Positions 1 through 7,625 of a DNA stretch of 43,114 nucleotides are shown one piece after another; the first letter of the stretch is position 1, and every line of letters begins with the position of its first letter. The stretch comes from Candidatus Hydrogenedentota bacterium (GTDB lineage: Bacteria; Hydrogenedentota; Hydrogenedentia; Hydrogenedentales; JAEUWI01), in NCBI GenBank assembly GCA_016182605.1, contig JACPGE010000039.1, positions 1 to 43,114 on the forward strand. The letters run 5' to 3'. The translations under genes were made by a program, and so were the position numbers. A model generated the notes under the pieces. That model worked only from the letters and a program-made list of their open reading frames with translations. It made no database searches and was not told where the DNA came from.

Positions 1-113
1 ACGAGAAAGCCAGGAAGGTAAGTAACGCGGAGATGGCAGAAATCAACATCCACCCACACGAATTTCACGGTGAATGGAACTACACTATCCATGCAAACAC
101 ACCGCCAAAATGA
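1..113 (+). CDS. C-terminal fragment of a probable ISAzo13-type transposase
   Basis: The frame beginning at base 3 is open from the window edge to TGA at 111-113 and gives about 36 residues. It contains the stretch HEFHGEWNYTI close to its end. I recall a similar His-Gly-x-Trp-Asn-Tyr-Thr-Ile ending from ISAzo13/Rhodopirellula-type DDE transposases, but this is recognition from memory and was not searched. An ATG at 33 could in principle start a 26-residue peptide. The frame is open upstream of it and has the character of a protein tail, so a gene entering from the left is more likely. The gene is truncated by the window, so its catalytic residues cannot be seen. Confidence 0.5.
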   Translation, partial: EKARKVSNAEMAEINIHPHEFHGEWNYTIHANTPPK

Positions 114-346
114 TCGACTTGTTTTGTCACGACCCCTTAGAATGACACACATTCCGCGCTCTGCGTCTTTGTACCACAACTTGGCGGTCCGAGTTGGATT
201 AGACCGCTGCACGGACCCTTCGCTCAAGAAGCTAAAGTTGCTCTTGCGCTTATGGTTTTCCACCGGTGCGGGCGGGTAGTTCTGGCTGCGTGTCGATCAG
301 AAGTCCGATTTGGAATCCGACTAATCTTTGGCTGGTCTTACGCTTC

Positions 347-377
347 TTGACACCATATACCCTTGGTCTGGCATACT
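347..377 (+). promoter_or_regulatory. Possible sigma70-type promoter for phnWX
   Basis: A perfect TTGACA at 347-352 is followed by CATACT at 372-377. The latter has a TGG just before it, like an extended -10. The spacing of 19 is longer than the ideal 17. Transcription would start near 384 and give a leader of about 150 bases with two hairpins. The call rests on sequence match only. Confidence 0.3.
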
Positions 378-389
378 TCGAGTCCCTCC

Positions 390-462
390 CCGGGCGCAAA
401 GCCCGGCATTCCCCGAACGGCAAGGCAATGCGTGAAGAGTGTCCGAGCGGATTGCTGTTCGG
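390..462 (+). promoter_or_regulatory. Two stem-loops in the phnW leader
   Basis: CCGGGC (390-395) pairs with GCCCGG (401-406) around a five-base loop. Just downstream, CCGAACGGCAA (413-423) pairs with TTGCTGTTCGG (452-462) over 11 positions with one G-U. The bases following the second hairpin are only weakly T-rich (GTTTAAT). It could be a weak attenuator, an mRNA-stabilising structure or a repeat remnant. No known riboswitch class is recognised. Confidence 0.3.
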
Positions 463-534
463 CGTTTAATCCCGTGCTCATGCGCGGCCTTTAAGATGTC
501 CACATTGCCCACCTACCTTGGAGGATTTCTTGTC

Positions 535-1647
535 ATGTCGATCGGTGGATGGAAGGACAAGGTTTTGTTTACGCCGGGACCGCTCACCACGAGCCAGACC
601 GTGAAACAGGCCCTGTTGCGCGATCTGGGTTCCCGCGATTTCTCGTTTATCGAACTGGTGAAGGATGTGCGGCGGCGGCTGCTCGCGGTGGCGGGCGTGC
701 AGGAGGACGCGTTTACGGCCATTCCCATGCAGGGCAGCGGCACCTTCTCCGTGGAGGCCGTCTTGTCTTCCACAGTACGGCCGGATGGGAAGGTGCTGGT
801 CGTCATCAATGGCGCGTATGGCGAGCGTATCAAGAAGATGTGCGCGGTGCTGAAGATCGCCCACGTGGCGCTGGACTTTCCGGAGAACACGGCCCCCGAT
901 GCGGCCGCCGTGAAACAGGCCCTCGCGGATCATCCCGGCATTACGGATGTGGCGATCGTCCATTGCGAAACCACGACCGGCATCTTCAATCCCATCGAAG
1001 AAATCGGCCGGGTGGTGCATGCGGCCGGTGCACGCTATTTCGTCGATGCCATGAGCAGCTTCGGGGCGGTGCCGGTCGATTTCGAGGCGGCCCGGATCGA
1101 TTATCTGGTCTCGTCGGCCAACAAGTGTATTGAAGGGGTGCCGGGCTTTGGGTTTGTGATTGCGCGGAAGGCGGCCCTGCTGGAAACGGAGGGCTGGGCG
1201 CGCAGCCTGAGTCTCGACCTCCTCGCGCAATGGAAGGGTCTGGAGGCGAACGGCCAGTTCCGCTTCACGCCGCCCACCCACGTGCTGCTCGCCTTCCACC
1301 AGGCGCTGCTGGAGCTGGACGCGGAAGGCGGGGTGGCCGGGCGCGCGGCGCGCTATCAGGCGAACTACGCGATAGTGGTGCGTGGCATGGAGGCGCTGGG
1401 CTTCAAGACCTACCTGCGCCCCGATCAGCGGGGCTACATCATCACCTCGTTCCTGTATCCGGAGCATCCGAACTGGGACTTCAACCGCTTCTACGAATTG
1501 CTGAACGATCGGGATTACGTCATCTACCCCGGCAAGGTGAGCAATGCGGACTGCTTCCGCATCGGGAACATCGGCCGGGTCTTCGCCGCGGACATGCACG
1601 GCCTGATTGCCGCGGTGCGCGACGTGGTGCAGGAAATGGGTCTCTGA
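535..1647 (+). CDS. phnW: 2-aminoethylphosphonate--pyruvate transaminase
   Basis: This PLP-dependent aminotransferase transfers the amino group of 2-aminoethylphosphonate to pyruvate, giving phosphonoacetaldehyde and alanine. The product is 370 residues, the normal family length. It begins with the typical [10 protein letters not shown] stretch, has the substrate-binding MQGSGTF segment, and carries the PLP-binding lysine K197 in [15 protein letters not shown] 535 is chosen because GGAGG at 520-524 precedes it at good distance and the protein begins as family members do; the frame stays open upstream to about 439. The next gene, phnX, begins 53 bases downstream and consumes the product, so the pair forms a phosphonate-degradation operon. 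No phosphonate importer or LysR-type regulator is nearby. Cytoplasmic. Confidence 0.95.
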   Translation: MSIGGWKDKVLFTPGPLTTSQTVKQALLRDLGSRDFSFIELVKDVRRRLLAVAGVQEDAFTAIPMQGSGTFSVEAVLSSTVRPDGKVLVVINGAYGERIKKMCAVLKIAHVALDFPENTAPDAAAVKQALADHPGITDVAIVHCETTTGIFNPIEEIGRVVHAAGARYFVDAMSSFGAVPVDFEAARIDYLVSSANKCIEGVPGFGFVIARKAALLETEGWARSLSLDLLAQWKGLEANGQFRFTPPTHVLLAFHQALLELDAEGGVAGRAARYQANYAIVVRGMEALGFKTYLRPDQRGYIITSFLYPEHPNWDFNRFYELLNDRDYVIYPGKVSNADCFRIGNIGRVFAADMHGLIAAVRDVVQEMGL

Positions 1648-1700
1648 TTCTTGCCGTTACATTCATTTCATCAGCCGACACCTCAACCGGAGTTTCTCTT

Positions 1701-2531
1701 ATGTCTTTCAAGATGCAGCGCAGTTACCGCGGCAAGGTCCAGGCCGTGATCTTCGATTGGGCCGGCACCACCATCGACTATGGCAGCATGGCGCCCGCGG
1801 GATCGTTTATGGAGCTGTTCCGCCGCCACGGTGTGACGGCGACCAATGCGCAGGCGCGCGGCCCCATGGGTACCCACAAGCGCGATCACATCGCGAGTAT
1901 GCTCGGCGTGCCCGAAGTGGCGAAGCAGTGGGCCGAGGGGCACGGCGCGCCCCACACCCGGGAGGACATCGAAGCGCTGTTTCAGGAGTTCATCCCCCTG
2001 CAACTGGAGGCCCTTCCGCGGTTCTGCGAGATGATTCCCGGCGCCGTGGCCACCGGTATAGCCCTGCGCGCGCAGGGCATCAAGATCGGAGGCGGCACGG
2101 GCTACAACACCGCCATGATGAAGATCTGCGCGGATGCGGCGGCCAAGGCGGGCTACGTGCCCGATTGCACCGTGGCGGGCGATCAGGTGCCCGCGGGCCG
2201 GCCCGCACCATGGACGGCCATCAAGGTGCTCATGGAACTGAATATCCACCCCTTCGAATCCGTCGTAAAGGTGGGGGACACCGTGGCGGACGTGCTGGAG
2301 GGACTCAACGGCGGCATGTGGACGATTGGCCTCACGCGCCAGGGCAATGAAGTGGGCCTGCCCCAGGCCGAACTGGAGGCGCTGCCGGCAACGGAACAGC
2401 AGCGCCTGGTGGATGCGGCCGCGGCGAAGCTTTCCCGGGAAGGCGCGCACTACGTGGCGGAGTCCATCGCCGAGGTGCCTGCCCTCGTGGCGGAGATTAA
2501 CGCCCGGCTGGCCCGGGGCGAACGCCCTTGA
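1701..2531 (+). CDS. phnX: Phosphonoacetaldehyde hydrolase (phosphonatase)
   Basis: This HAD-superfamily enzyme cleaves the carbon-phosphorus bond of phosphonoacetaldehyde to acetaldehyde and phosphate, the second step after PhnW. The product is 276 residues. The HAD motif FDWAGTTIDYGS places the nucleophilic aspartate at D19 and the acid/base position at A21, as is usual for phosphonatases. K60 in MGTHKRDHI matches the Schiff-base lysine unique to this family. VKVGDTVADVLEG is the C-terminal metal-binding motif. GGAG at 1689-1692 supports ATG 1701. An upstream open frame reaches back into phnW but lies over its coding sequence and is not used. With phnW it gives a complete 2-aminoethylphosphonate phosphorus-scavenging pathway. 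Confidence 0.95.
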   Translation: MSFKMQRSYRGKVQAVIFDWAGTTIDYGSMAPAGSFMELFRRHGVTATNAQARGPMGTHKRDHIASMLGVPEVAKQWAEGHGAPHTREDIEALFQEFIPLQLEALPRFCEMIPGAVATGIALRAQGIKIGGGTGYNTAMMKICADAAAKAGYVPDCTVAGDQVPAGRPAPWTAIKVLMELNIHPFESVVKVGDTVADVLEGLNGGMWTIGLTRQGNEVGLPQAELEALPATEQQRLVDAAAAKLSREGAHYVAESIAEVPALVAEINARLARGERP

Positions 2532-2630
2532 CAGACACGAAATCGCGCCGTGCGCGAATACACTCCGGCAGCCCCGGGCGTGTGGTATACTGATCGAATA
2601 CGCCCGGGGGGCGAATACAAAGGAAGAACC

Positions 2631-3833
2631 ATGAAAAAGAGACTGGTGCTGGCGGCTTGGACCGCCCTGCTGGCGGCTCCGCTGGCGGTTTGGGCGCAGG
2701 AAAGCACGCCCGATCCGCGGGAAATCCTGAGCAAGGCCATGGGCCAGGTGGCGGCCATGCCCGCGCTTGCGCTCGAGGGCGCCTTGGGGGTTTCGGTCGA
2801 GATGCAGGGGCGCAAGGACGAGGTCAGTTTTGATGTGCGGATCGAGTTGGGCCCGGAGAACGCGGTCTACTATTTCATGAAATCGCCCTCCGATTCCGCG
2901 GAAATCTTCAGCGACGGCAAGAAGGAAGTGACCCATTTGGTCACGCAGAAGAAATATACGGAGGAGAAAGCGCCCAAGAGCCGGACAAAGATTCTCGGAG
3001 AAATGCCCGGACCCCCGCTCAACATGGCGACGAAATTCCTGGGGGATTTCCTGCACAACGATCCGGCCCTCTTCGAGGGGATCAAGGATCTGAAGTACGC
3101 AGGGAAGGAGACGTTGAATGATGTACCCTGCGAGAAGCTGGAGAGTACTGTGGATGGCGGCGCCATTACCGTATGGATCCAGAGCGAGGGCGATCCGTGG
3201 CTGCAGCAGGTGGCGCTGGATCTGAGTGAGGGCGCGGAAGGCGGGACCTTCAAGGTGAATCTCGCGCTGACGTCCTGGAACAAGGAAATCCAATTTGCGG
3301 AGAACCGCTTCGCCTTCACGCCGCCCGAAGGGGTGGAGCTTGCCCTTACGCAGCGCCAGCAGATGGCCAAGGAGCCGCCCCACCCGCTCGTGGGCAAGCC
3401 GGCGCCGGCCTTGAAGCTGCCCATGCTCGATGGCACCGCGTTTGACCTGGCGGCATTCAAAGAGAAAAACATTGTCATTCTGGACTTCTGGGCGACATGG
3501 TGCGGCCCCTGCCGGATCGGCCTGCCCATCATGACGCAGATTGCCAAAGACTACGAAGCCAAGGGCGTGAAGTTCTTTGGGGTGAATGTGGGCCAGGAAG
3601 ACATACCCACGATCAATGCGTTTCTCAAGCAGTCGGGGCTGAGCTTCCCCGTGGTGCATGATGAAAACGGCGACGCGCGCAGCACCTACCAGGCAGAGGG
3701 CATTCCACAGACCGTGGTGCTCGACAAGTCGGGCACGGTGCGGGTGGTGCACCAGGGGATTTCGCCCTGGTTCGAAGAAGAGTTGCGCGAACAGTTGGAC
3801 GGACTCATAGCGGGATCGGGAACCGCGAAATAG
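2631..3833 (+). CDS. Exported DUF2092/LolA-like and TlpA/ResA-like thioredoxin-domain protein
   Basis: A 400-residue protein with a Sec signal peptide (MKKRLVLAAW..., probable cleavage after VWA). Residues about 25-240 resemble the DUF2092/lipoprotein-carrier-like beta fold: alternating strands and a region written like an outer-membrane lipoprotein sensor. From about 255 on there is a thioredoxin-like domain of the TlpA/ResA/AhpC-TSA kind, with active site WCGPC (C291 and C294) and the cis-proline segment GIPQTVV. Inference: a periplasmic thiol-disulfide protein acting on membrane or lipoprotein partners. AGGAAG at 2621-2626 precedes the ATG. It lies 99 bases after phnX, so co-transcription is possible, but no phosphonate role is implied. 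A strong terminator follows. Confidence 0.8.
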   Translation: MKKRLVLAAWTALLAAPLAVWAQESTPDPREILSKAMGQVAAMPALALEGALGVSVEMQGRKDEVSFDVRIELGPENAVYYFMKSPSDSAEIFSDGKKEVTHLVTQKKYTEEKAPKSRTKILGEMPGPPLNMATKFLGDFLHNDPALFEGIKDLKYAGKETLNDVPCEKLESTVDGGAITVWIQSEGDPWLQQVALDLSEGAEGGTFKVNLALTSWNKEIQFAENRFAFTPPEGVELALTQRQQMAKEPPHPLVGKPAPALKLPMLDGTAFDLAAFKEKNIVILDFWATWCGPCRIGLPIMTQIAKDYEAKGVKFFGVNVGQEDIPTINAFLKQSGLSFPVVHDENGDARSTYQAEGIPQTVVLDKSGTVRVVHQGISPWFEEELREQLDGLIAGSGTAK

Positions 3834-3855
3834 CCTGAACGGGATGGTCCCCATC

Positions 3856-3889
3856 CGGCCCTGCGACGCACGTTGCAGGGCCGTTTTTT
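3856..3889 (+). terminator. Rho-independent terminator after the thioredoxin-domain gene
   Basis: A perfect 9-bp GC-rich stem (3856-3864 with 3875-3883) around a 10-base loop is followed by six T at 3884-3889. The T run overlaps the stop codon of the convergent minus-strand gene. Confidence 0.85.
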
Positions 3890-4763
3890 ATGCTCCCATC
3901 AGGAAGAAGGGCTGGGTCCAGGCGCAGCTTTCGCCGTAGCCGTAGGCCTCGAAGCGCACGTAGGTGCAGCCCGCCTCTGGATTCGCCGTGTAGGTCATGG
4001 CGCCGCCTTCGGCCTCCGCGAGCCGCCGGCCATAATCCCCGAAGACCACGATCTTTTCGGCGCTTTCCGCTTCGACCGTGATATCGGCGCCATCAACGGC
4101 AATGGTGTAGAGCAGCACCCCTGTCGTGCAATAGAAACGGCCGCGCCGCAGCGCGTCGACAATGGCGCTGCGCTGACGGTGCTCCGCCTGCACCATCATC
4201 CAGGCGACTTGCTCATCGCCTTCGCCGTGGCAATCGTCGTTGGCGTAGCCCCAGACCCGCCGCCCTTTCGCGAGCAACTGATCCCAGCGATCCACGGCCA
4301 GGGGGCTCCCCTCGTCGCGCCGGCGCACGCCGTTGTAGATTTCCACGCCGGCATAGCCCTGCAAGGACTCCAGCAGAGACTGCGGATAGTGATTGAAGTC
4401 CTGGCCCCAGTTGGGGTGATTGAGAATGGCGAAGCCGCCCTGCTCCCGGATGGCGTTTAGAACCGCTTGGCGATCCTCGTGGGGCTCCACGGGGGACTGC
4501 GCATTTACATGCAGGAGGTGTGGCCCATTCGCGGTCACTTCGACCCCGGGAATCAACACCATGCCGCGCGGCAGCACCGAATCGGGCGGCGTCAGCGTGT
4601 CATGATCGCTCATCATCAGAAAGTCATGATTGCGCGCCGCATACGCGTCCACCAGTTTCTGCGGGGATTGGCGTCCGTCGCTGTTGGCCGTGTGGGTGTG
4701 CAGACTCCCGCGAAGCCATGGCATGGCGGCGTTCAGATACGGCGTTTCCAGGCGGAGCGACAT
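3888..4763 (-). CDS. PHP-domain metal-dependent phosphoesterase family protein
   Basis: The product is 291 residues if started at ATG 4763, which is preceded by AGGGAG ten bases upstream; an in-frame extension to 4832 would run over the preceding gene. PHP-type metal ligands are visible: LHTHT (H22, H24), SDHD (D53, H54), ILNHPNW and YANDDCHG. PHP proteins use two or three metals to hydrolyse phosphoesters. Stand-alone members include nucleoside bisphosphate and histidinol phosphatases, and the substrate cannot be told here. No signal peptide. The start lies 14 bases after the stop of the small gene 4778-5002, so the two probably form one transcript. Confidence 0.85.
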   Translation of the reverse strand: MSLRLETPYLNAAMPWLRGSLHTHTANSDGRQSPQKLVDAYAARNHDFLMMSDHDTLTPPDSVLPRGMVLIPGVEVTANGPHLLHVNAQSPVEPHEDRQAVLNAIREQGGFAILNHPNWGQDFNHYPQSLLESLQGYAGVEIYNGVRRRDEGSPLAVDRWDQLLAKGRRVWGYANDDCHGEGDEQVAWMMVQAEHRQRSAIVDALRRGRFYCTTGVLLYTIAVDGADITVEAESAEKIVVFGDYGRRLAEAEGGAMTYTANPEAGCTYVRFEAYGYGESCAWTQPFFLMGA

Positions 4764-4777
4764 GGTGGCCGTGCTCC

Positions 4778-5002
4778 CTAGCCCTGCTTGTCCCACAAGG
4801 CGTTGAATTCTTCCGCTTCCGCGCACACGCACAGTTCGGGGCGCATGAGCCGCGTCACGATCGGATCCGGAACCCGCGTTATCTCTCCCGTCGTGGGAAT
4901 ATGCGTCATCTGACGCACCACCTTCTTCGCGTCGGTTAACTCATAATACGTCCAGGCGTCCCCCTTGCCGGGAACGAACTGAGACGACTTAAAATACATC
5001 AT
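4778..5002 (-). CDS. Small protein of unknown function (74 residues)
   Basis: A short soluble protein beginning MMYFKSSQF, with alternating charged and aromatic residues, no membrane segment and no family that I recognise. The second Met (4999) could also be the start. AGAGG about eight bases before the first ATG, a normal codon pattern and tight linkage (14 bases) to the downstream PHP gene support it as a real gene. Two cysteines occur near the C-terminus (CVC). Function unknown. Confidence 0.65.
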   Translation of the reverse strand: MMYFKSSQFVPGKGDAWTYYELTDAKKVVRQMTHIPTTGEITRVPDPIVTRLMRPELCVCAEAEEFNALWDKQG

Positions 5003-5058
5003 GGGGCATACCTCTCGCAGGATGAATGGGGCAAGTATAGCGCTTTGGCGCGGGCGGA

Positions 5059-5095
5059 GGGAAGGGGACTGCTTGACAGGGAAGGGGACTGCTTG
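5059..5095. repeat. Tandem pair of 17-bp GGGAAGGGGACTGCTTG repeats
   Basis: The 17-base unit occurs at 5059-5075 and again, identical, at 5079-5095 (period 20). It ends three bases before the stop codon of the Sel1-repeat gene. The GGGGACTG core is shared with the repeats at 28966-29128 and 42972-42993, suggesting one dispersed family. Confidence 0.75.
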
Positions 5096-5097
5096 GG

Positions 5098-6018
5098 CTA
5101 CTTGGGCGGAGCGGCTTCAGGAAGCGCGCCACTCACGGTTTCCGCCGGTTTCCATTCCCGCACCCGCCGCTCTGCCTCCGCCAGTTGTTCCGGGAGCATG
5201 GTCCCGGCCAGGATCTCCGTGAGGCCGATGGCGCCTTCGTTGCCGCAGTTGGCGCCGAGCTTGAGCCACATATAGGCAAGCACGGGGTCCTGGGTCACGC
5301 CGTAACCCTTGTAGTAACACCAGCCCAGGCTGACGAGCCCATACTCCGAACCTTGCTCCGCGGCCAGGCGGTACCACTTTAAGGTCTCGGCCAGATCCTG
5401 GGGCACGCCCAGTCCGCTGTAGTAGATGCGGCCCACCTGGAATTGTCCGTCGGGGTCGCCGCGATCGGCCAGGACCCGGTAGCGCCGCAATGCTTCGGCG
5501 TAGTCCACCGGCACCCACAGCCCCTCCGAGTAAATGCGCGCCACGTCCATGAGGGCCTGCTTGTGCCCTTGGTCCGCGGCCTTGGTATACCACGCGAGGG
5601 CTTCAGCCGTGTCCTTGGGAACCCCAAGCTGCGCGCTGTACATCTCCGCGAGCAGGTATTGGGCTTCGGCATGCCCCTGTTCCGCTGCCTTGCGATACCA
5701 AGCCGCGGCTTCGGCGTAGTCCTCCGCCACGCCTTCGCCACGATAGTACATCCACGCCAGGCCGCACTGCCCCGCCGCGTCTCCCTGTTCCGCCGCCTTA
5801 CGGTACCACTGCACGGCCTCGGCGTCATCACGCGGGACACCCCGTCCGTCATCGTAGACTGCCGCGAGTTCGCACTGCGCCGCGGCATCGCCCTGGAGGG
5901 CGCGCTGCTTCAGGGCTTCCACCTGTTCCGGGCTCTGGGGTGGCGGGTCGACTGGGAAGGCCTGGAGACAGGCCGTTAGCAACAACCCAATCGAAAGGAA
6001 CCGGTGACTGTGTTTCAT
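5098..6018 (-). CDS. Sel1-repeat (TPR-like) lipoprotein
   Basis: A 306-residue protein. The N-terminus is a lipoprotein-type signal with LTAC, which puts the lipidated cysteine at C17. Residues from about 30 to 265 are six to seven Sel1-like repeats of about 36 residues, each with the pattern A-x-x-W-Y-x-K-A-A-E-Q-G and G-x-G-V-x-x-D. Sel1 repeats are protein-interaction solenoids; in bacteria they are often periplasmic or secreted, and no specific partner is evident here. AGGAGG lies just upstream of ATG 6018. It is divergent from the oxidoreductase gene at 6268, with a 249-base shared upstream region in which I see no strong promoter. Confidence 0.88.
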   Translation of the reverse strand: MKHSHRFLSIGLLLTACLQAFPVDPPPQSPEQVEALKQRALQGDAAAQCELAAVYDDGRGVPRDDAEAVQWYRKAAEQGDAAGQCGLAWMYYRGEGVAEDYAEAAAWYRKAAEQGHAEAQYLLAEMYSAQLGVPKDTAEALAWYTKAADQGHKQALMDVARIYSEGLWVPVDYAEALRRYRVLADRGDPDGQFQVGRIYYSGLGVPQDLAETLKWYRLAAEQGSEYGLVSLGWCYYKGYGVTQDPVLAYMWLKLGANCGNEGAIGLTEILAGTMLPEQLAEAERRVREWKPAETVSGALPEAAPPK

Positions 6019-6267
6019 GCGGCCTCCTGATGCGCCGGTTAAGGACGCTGCCCGCCCTGCAGGGAGCAGTGCCCTTCATCTTACGCCAAGCGGGCATGGC
6101 GCCGGGAAAGTATTTATTGCGGCTGCACCCGCGCATCGCCCGGGCCACCCGGGAAAGTGGCACAGCGCCGCTGGAATTCGCTACCCTGACACGATACGGC
6201 CCGGCAGCATGGGGATCCCCCCACCGTGGCCCAATGAGCGATCAGCATTATCAGGAGGACAGCCGCC

Positions 6268-7557
6268 ATGGCAACCCAAGGGCACTATAACCCCAATCGC
6301 AGACATTTCATCCGCACCTCGGGCGGTGTGCTCGCAGCGGCGGCGCTGGCCGGCCAGGCGCGCACGGCCTTCGCGGCAGACGGCGGCGAGACACTTCGTG
6401 TGGGCCTCATCGGCTGCGGCGGACGGGGCAGCGGCGCGGCGCGTGAGGCGCTGCTGGCGGATCCGAACACGAAACTTGTGGCCATGGGCGACACCTTCAT
6501 GGACCGCGTGGAGAGCAGCCTGAAGAAGTTCGTGGGCAGCGATGTGGACAAACAGGTTGCGGTGGATAAGGACCACATGTTTAGCGGCTTCGACGCTTAC
6601 AAAAAGGTGATCGAGAACTGCGATGTGGTGGTGCTGGCCACACCGCCCGCCTTTCGCCCGGAGCACCTGCGCGCTGCGGTGGAAGCGGGCAAGCACGTCT
6701 TCTGTGAGAAGCCCGTGGCCGTGGATGGCGCCGGGGTCCGCCACGTGCTGGAAAGCTGCAAGATGGCGGAGGCCAAGGGGCTCTGCGTCGTATCCGGCCT
6801 TTGTTACCGCTACCAGTTTGCGAAGCAGGAGACGGTAAACAAGCTTATCGGCGGCGCGATTGGCGACATCATGGTGTTCCAGACCACCTACAACACGGGT
6901 GCCCTGTGGCACCACGGCCGCAAGGACGACTGGAGCGAGATGGAATACCAGGTGCGCAACTGGCTCTATTTCGACTGGCTTTCCGGCGACCACATCAACG
7001 AGCAGCACATTCACAGCCTGGACAAGGTGGGCTGGGCGATGAACAACGTGTATCCCATCAAGGCAACGTCGAGCGGCGGGCGCGTGCAGCGCACCGATCC
7101 CAAGTTCGGCAACATCTATGACCATTTCAACACGGTCTACGAATGGGAGAATGGCACGAAGGCCTTCAGTTCCTGCCGCCAATGGGACAATGCCTCCACC
7201 GATGTATCGGATTGGGTCTACGGCACGAAGGGCAAGGCGAACATTCAGACGCACGAGATCTGGGGCCACGACGGCGCCACGTGGAAGCATGAGCAGACCA
7301 CGGAAGACAACATGTACCAGAATGAGCACAACGTGCTTTTCGCTGCCATCCGCAAGGGCGAGCCGATCAACAACGGCGAGTACATGTGCGGCAGCACGCT
7401 CATGGCGATCATGGGCCGTCTTGCGGCCTATACGGGCAAGACCCTGACGCGCGACGAAGTGCTGAACGCGAAGGAGTCGCTTGTGCCGCAGACGCTGGCC
7501 TGGGGCGATGCGCCCCAGCGCGCCGTGGCGCAGCCGGGCGTCTACGAACTGGCGTAG
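6268..7557 (+). CDS. Tat-exported Gfo/Idh/MocA family oxidoreductase
   Basis: A 429-residue protein. A twin-arginine signal (NRRHFIRTSGG, RR at 11-12, then a hydrophobic Ala/Leu stretch) indicates folded export with bound cofactor. The Rossmann fold begins at about 43 with GLIGCGGRGSG. The family EKP motif is present (CEKPVAVD, K148), followed by the alpha/beta C-terminal dehydrogenase domain. These enzymes oxidise or isomerise sugars and cyclitols using NAD(P). Exported members are abundant in Planctomycetota and related phyla and are usually tied to polysaccharide degradation, but the substrate is unknown. AGGAGG at 6253-6258 fixes the start. Monocistronic, with a terminator just downstream. 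Confidence 0.92.
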   Translation: MATQGHYNPNRRHFIRTSGGVLAAAALAGQARTAFAADGGETLRVGLIGCGGRGSGAAREALLADPNTKLVAMGDTFMDRVESSLKKFVGSDVDKQVAVDKDHMFSGFDAYKKVIENCDVVVLATPPAFRPEHLRAAVEAGKHVFCEKPVAVDGAGVRHVLESCKMAEAKGLCVVSGLCYRYQFAKQETVNKLIGGAIGDIMVFQTTYNTGALWHHGRKDDWSEMEYQVRNWLYFDWLSGDHINEQHIHSLDKVGWAMNNVYPIKATSSGGRVQRTDPKFGNIYDHFNTVYEWENGTKAFSSCRQWDNASTDVSDWVYGTKGKANIQTHEIWGHDGATWKHEQTTEDNMYQNEHNVLFAAIRKGEPINNGEYMCGSTLMAIMGRLAAYTGKTLTRDEVLNAKESLVPQTLAWGDAPQRAVAQPGVYELA

Positions 7558-7586
7558 GGTGGAATCGTAACCAGTAGCAGCTTCGC

Positions 7587-7625
7587 GGCCCGTGGCCTTG
7601 CCCCGCGCAGGTCACGGGCCCTTTT
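7587..7625 (+). terminator. Terminator after the Gfo/Idh/MocA gene
   Basis: GGCCCGTGGCC (7587-7597) pairs with GGTCACGGGCC (7610-7620) over 11 positions with one G-U, followed by CTTTTC. It overlaps the stop codon of the convergent kinase gene. The reverse orientation has no T run. Confidence 0.7.

Larger units (their letters stand above)
114..534. other. Intergenic region upstream of phnW
   Basis: No convincing gene lies in these 421 bases. The left part probably holds the end of the mobile element whose transposase stops at 113, but I could not define a terminal inverted repeat. The right part holds a possible promoter (347-377) and two stem-loops (390-406 and 413-462), followed by the phnW ribosome binding site at 520-524. 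The short open frames here lack ribosome binding sites and recognisable motifs. Confidence 0.5.

Noticed and set aside
376-390. TTCGAGTCC resembling a tRNA T-loop
   Set aside because: The flanking bases cannot form the T-stem or an acceptor stem, and no anticodon arm is present.
439-534. N-terminal extension of PhnW from the upstream in-frame start
   Set aside because: The extension is Cys/Arg-rich, unlike the family, and the good ribosome site lies at 520-524 before ATG 535.
1683-3854. Long minus-strand open frame antisense to phnX and the thioredoxin-domain gene
   Set aside because: His/Arg/Gly/Gln-rich composition, no domain or ribosome site, and it mirrors well-supported plus-strand genes. 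A GC-rich codon bias produces such frames.
6158-6163. TGGCAC resembling a sigma54 -24 element upstream of the oxidoreductase gene
   Set aside because: No GC-containing TTGC-type -12 element at the required distance.
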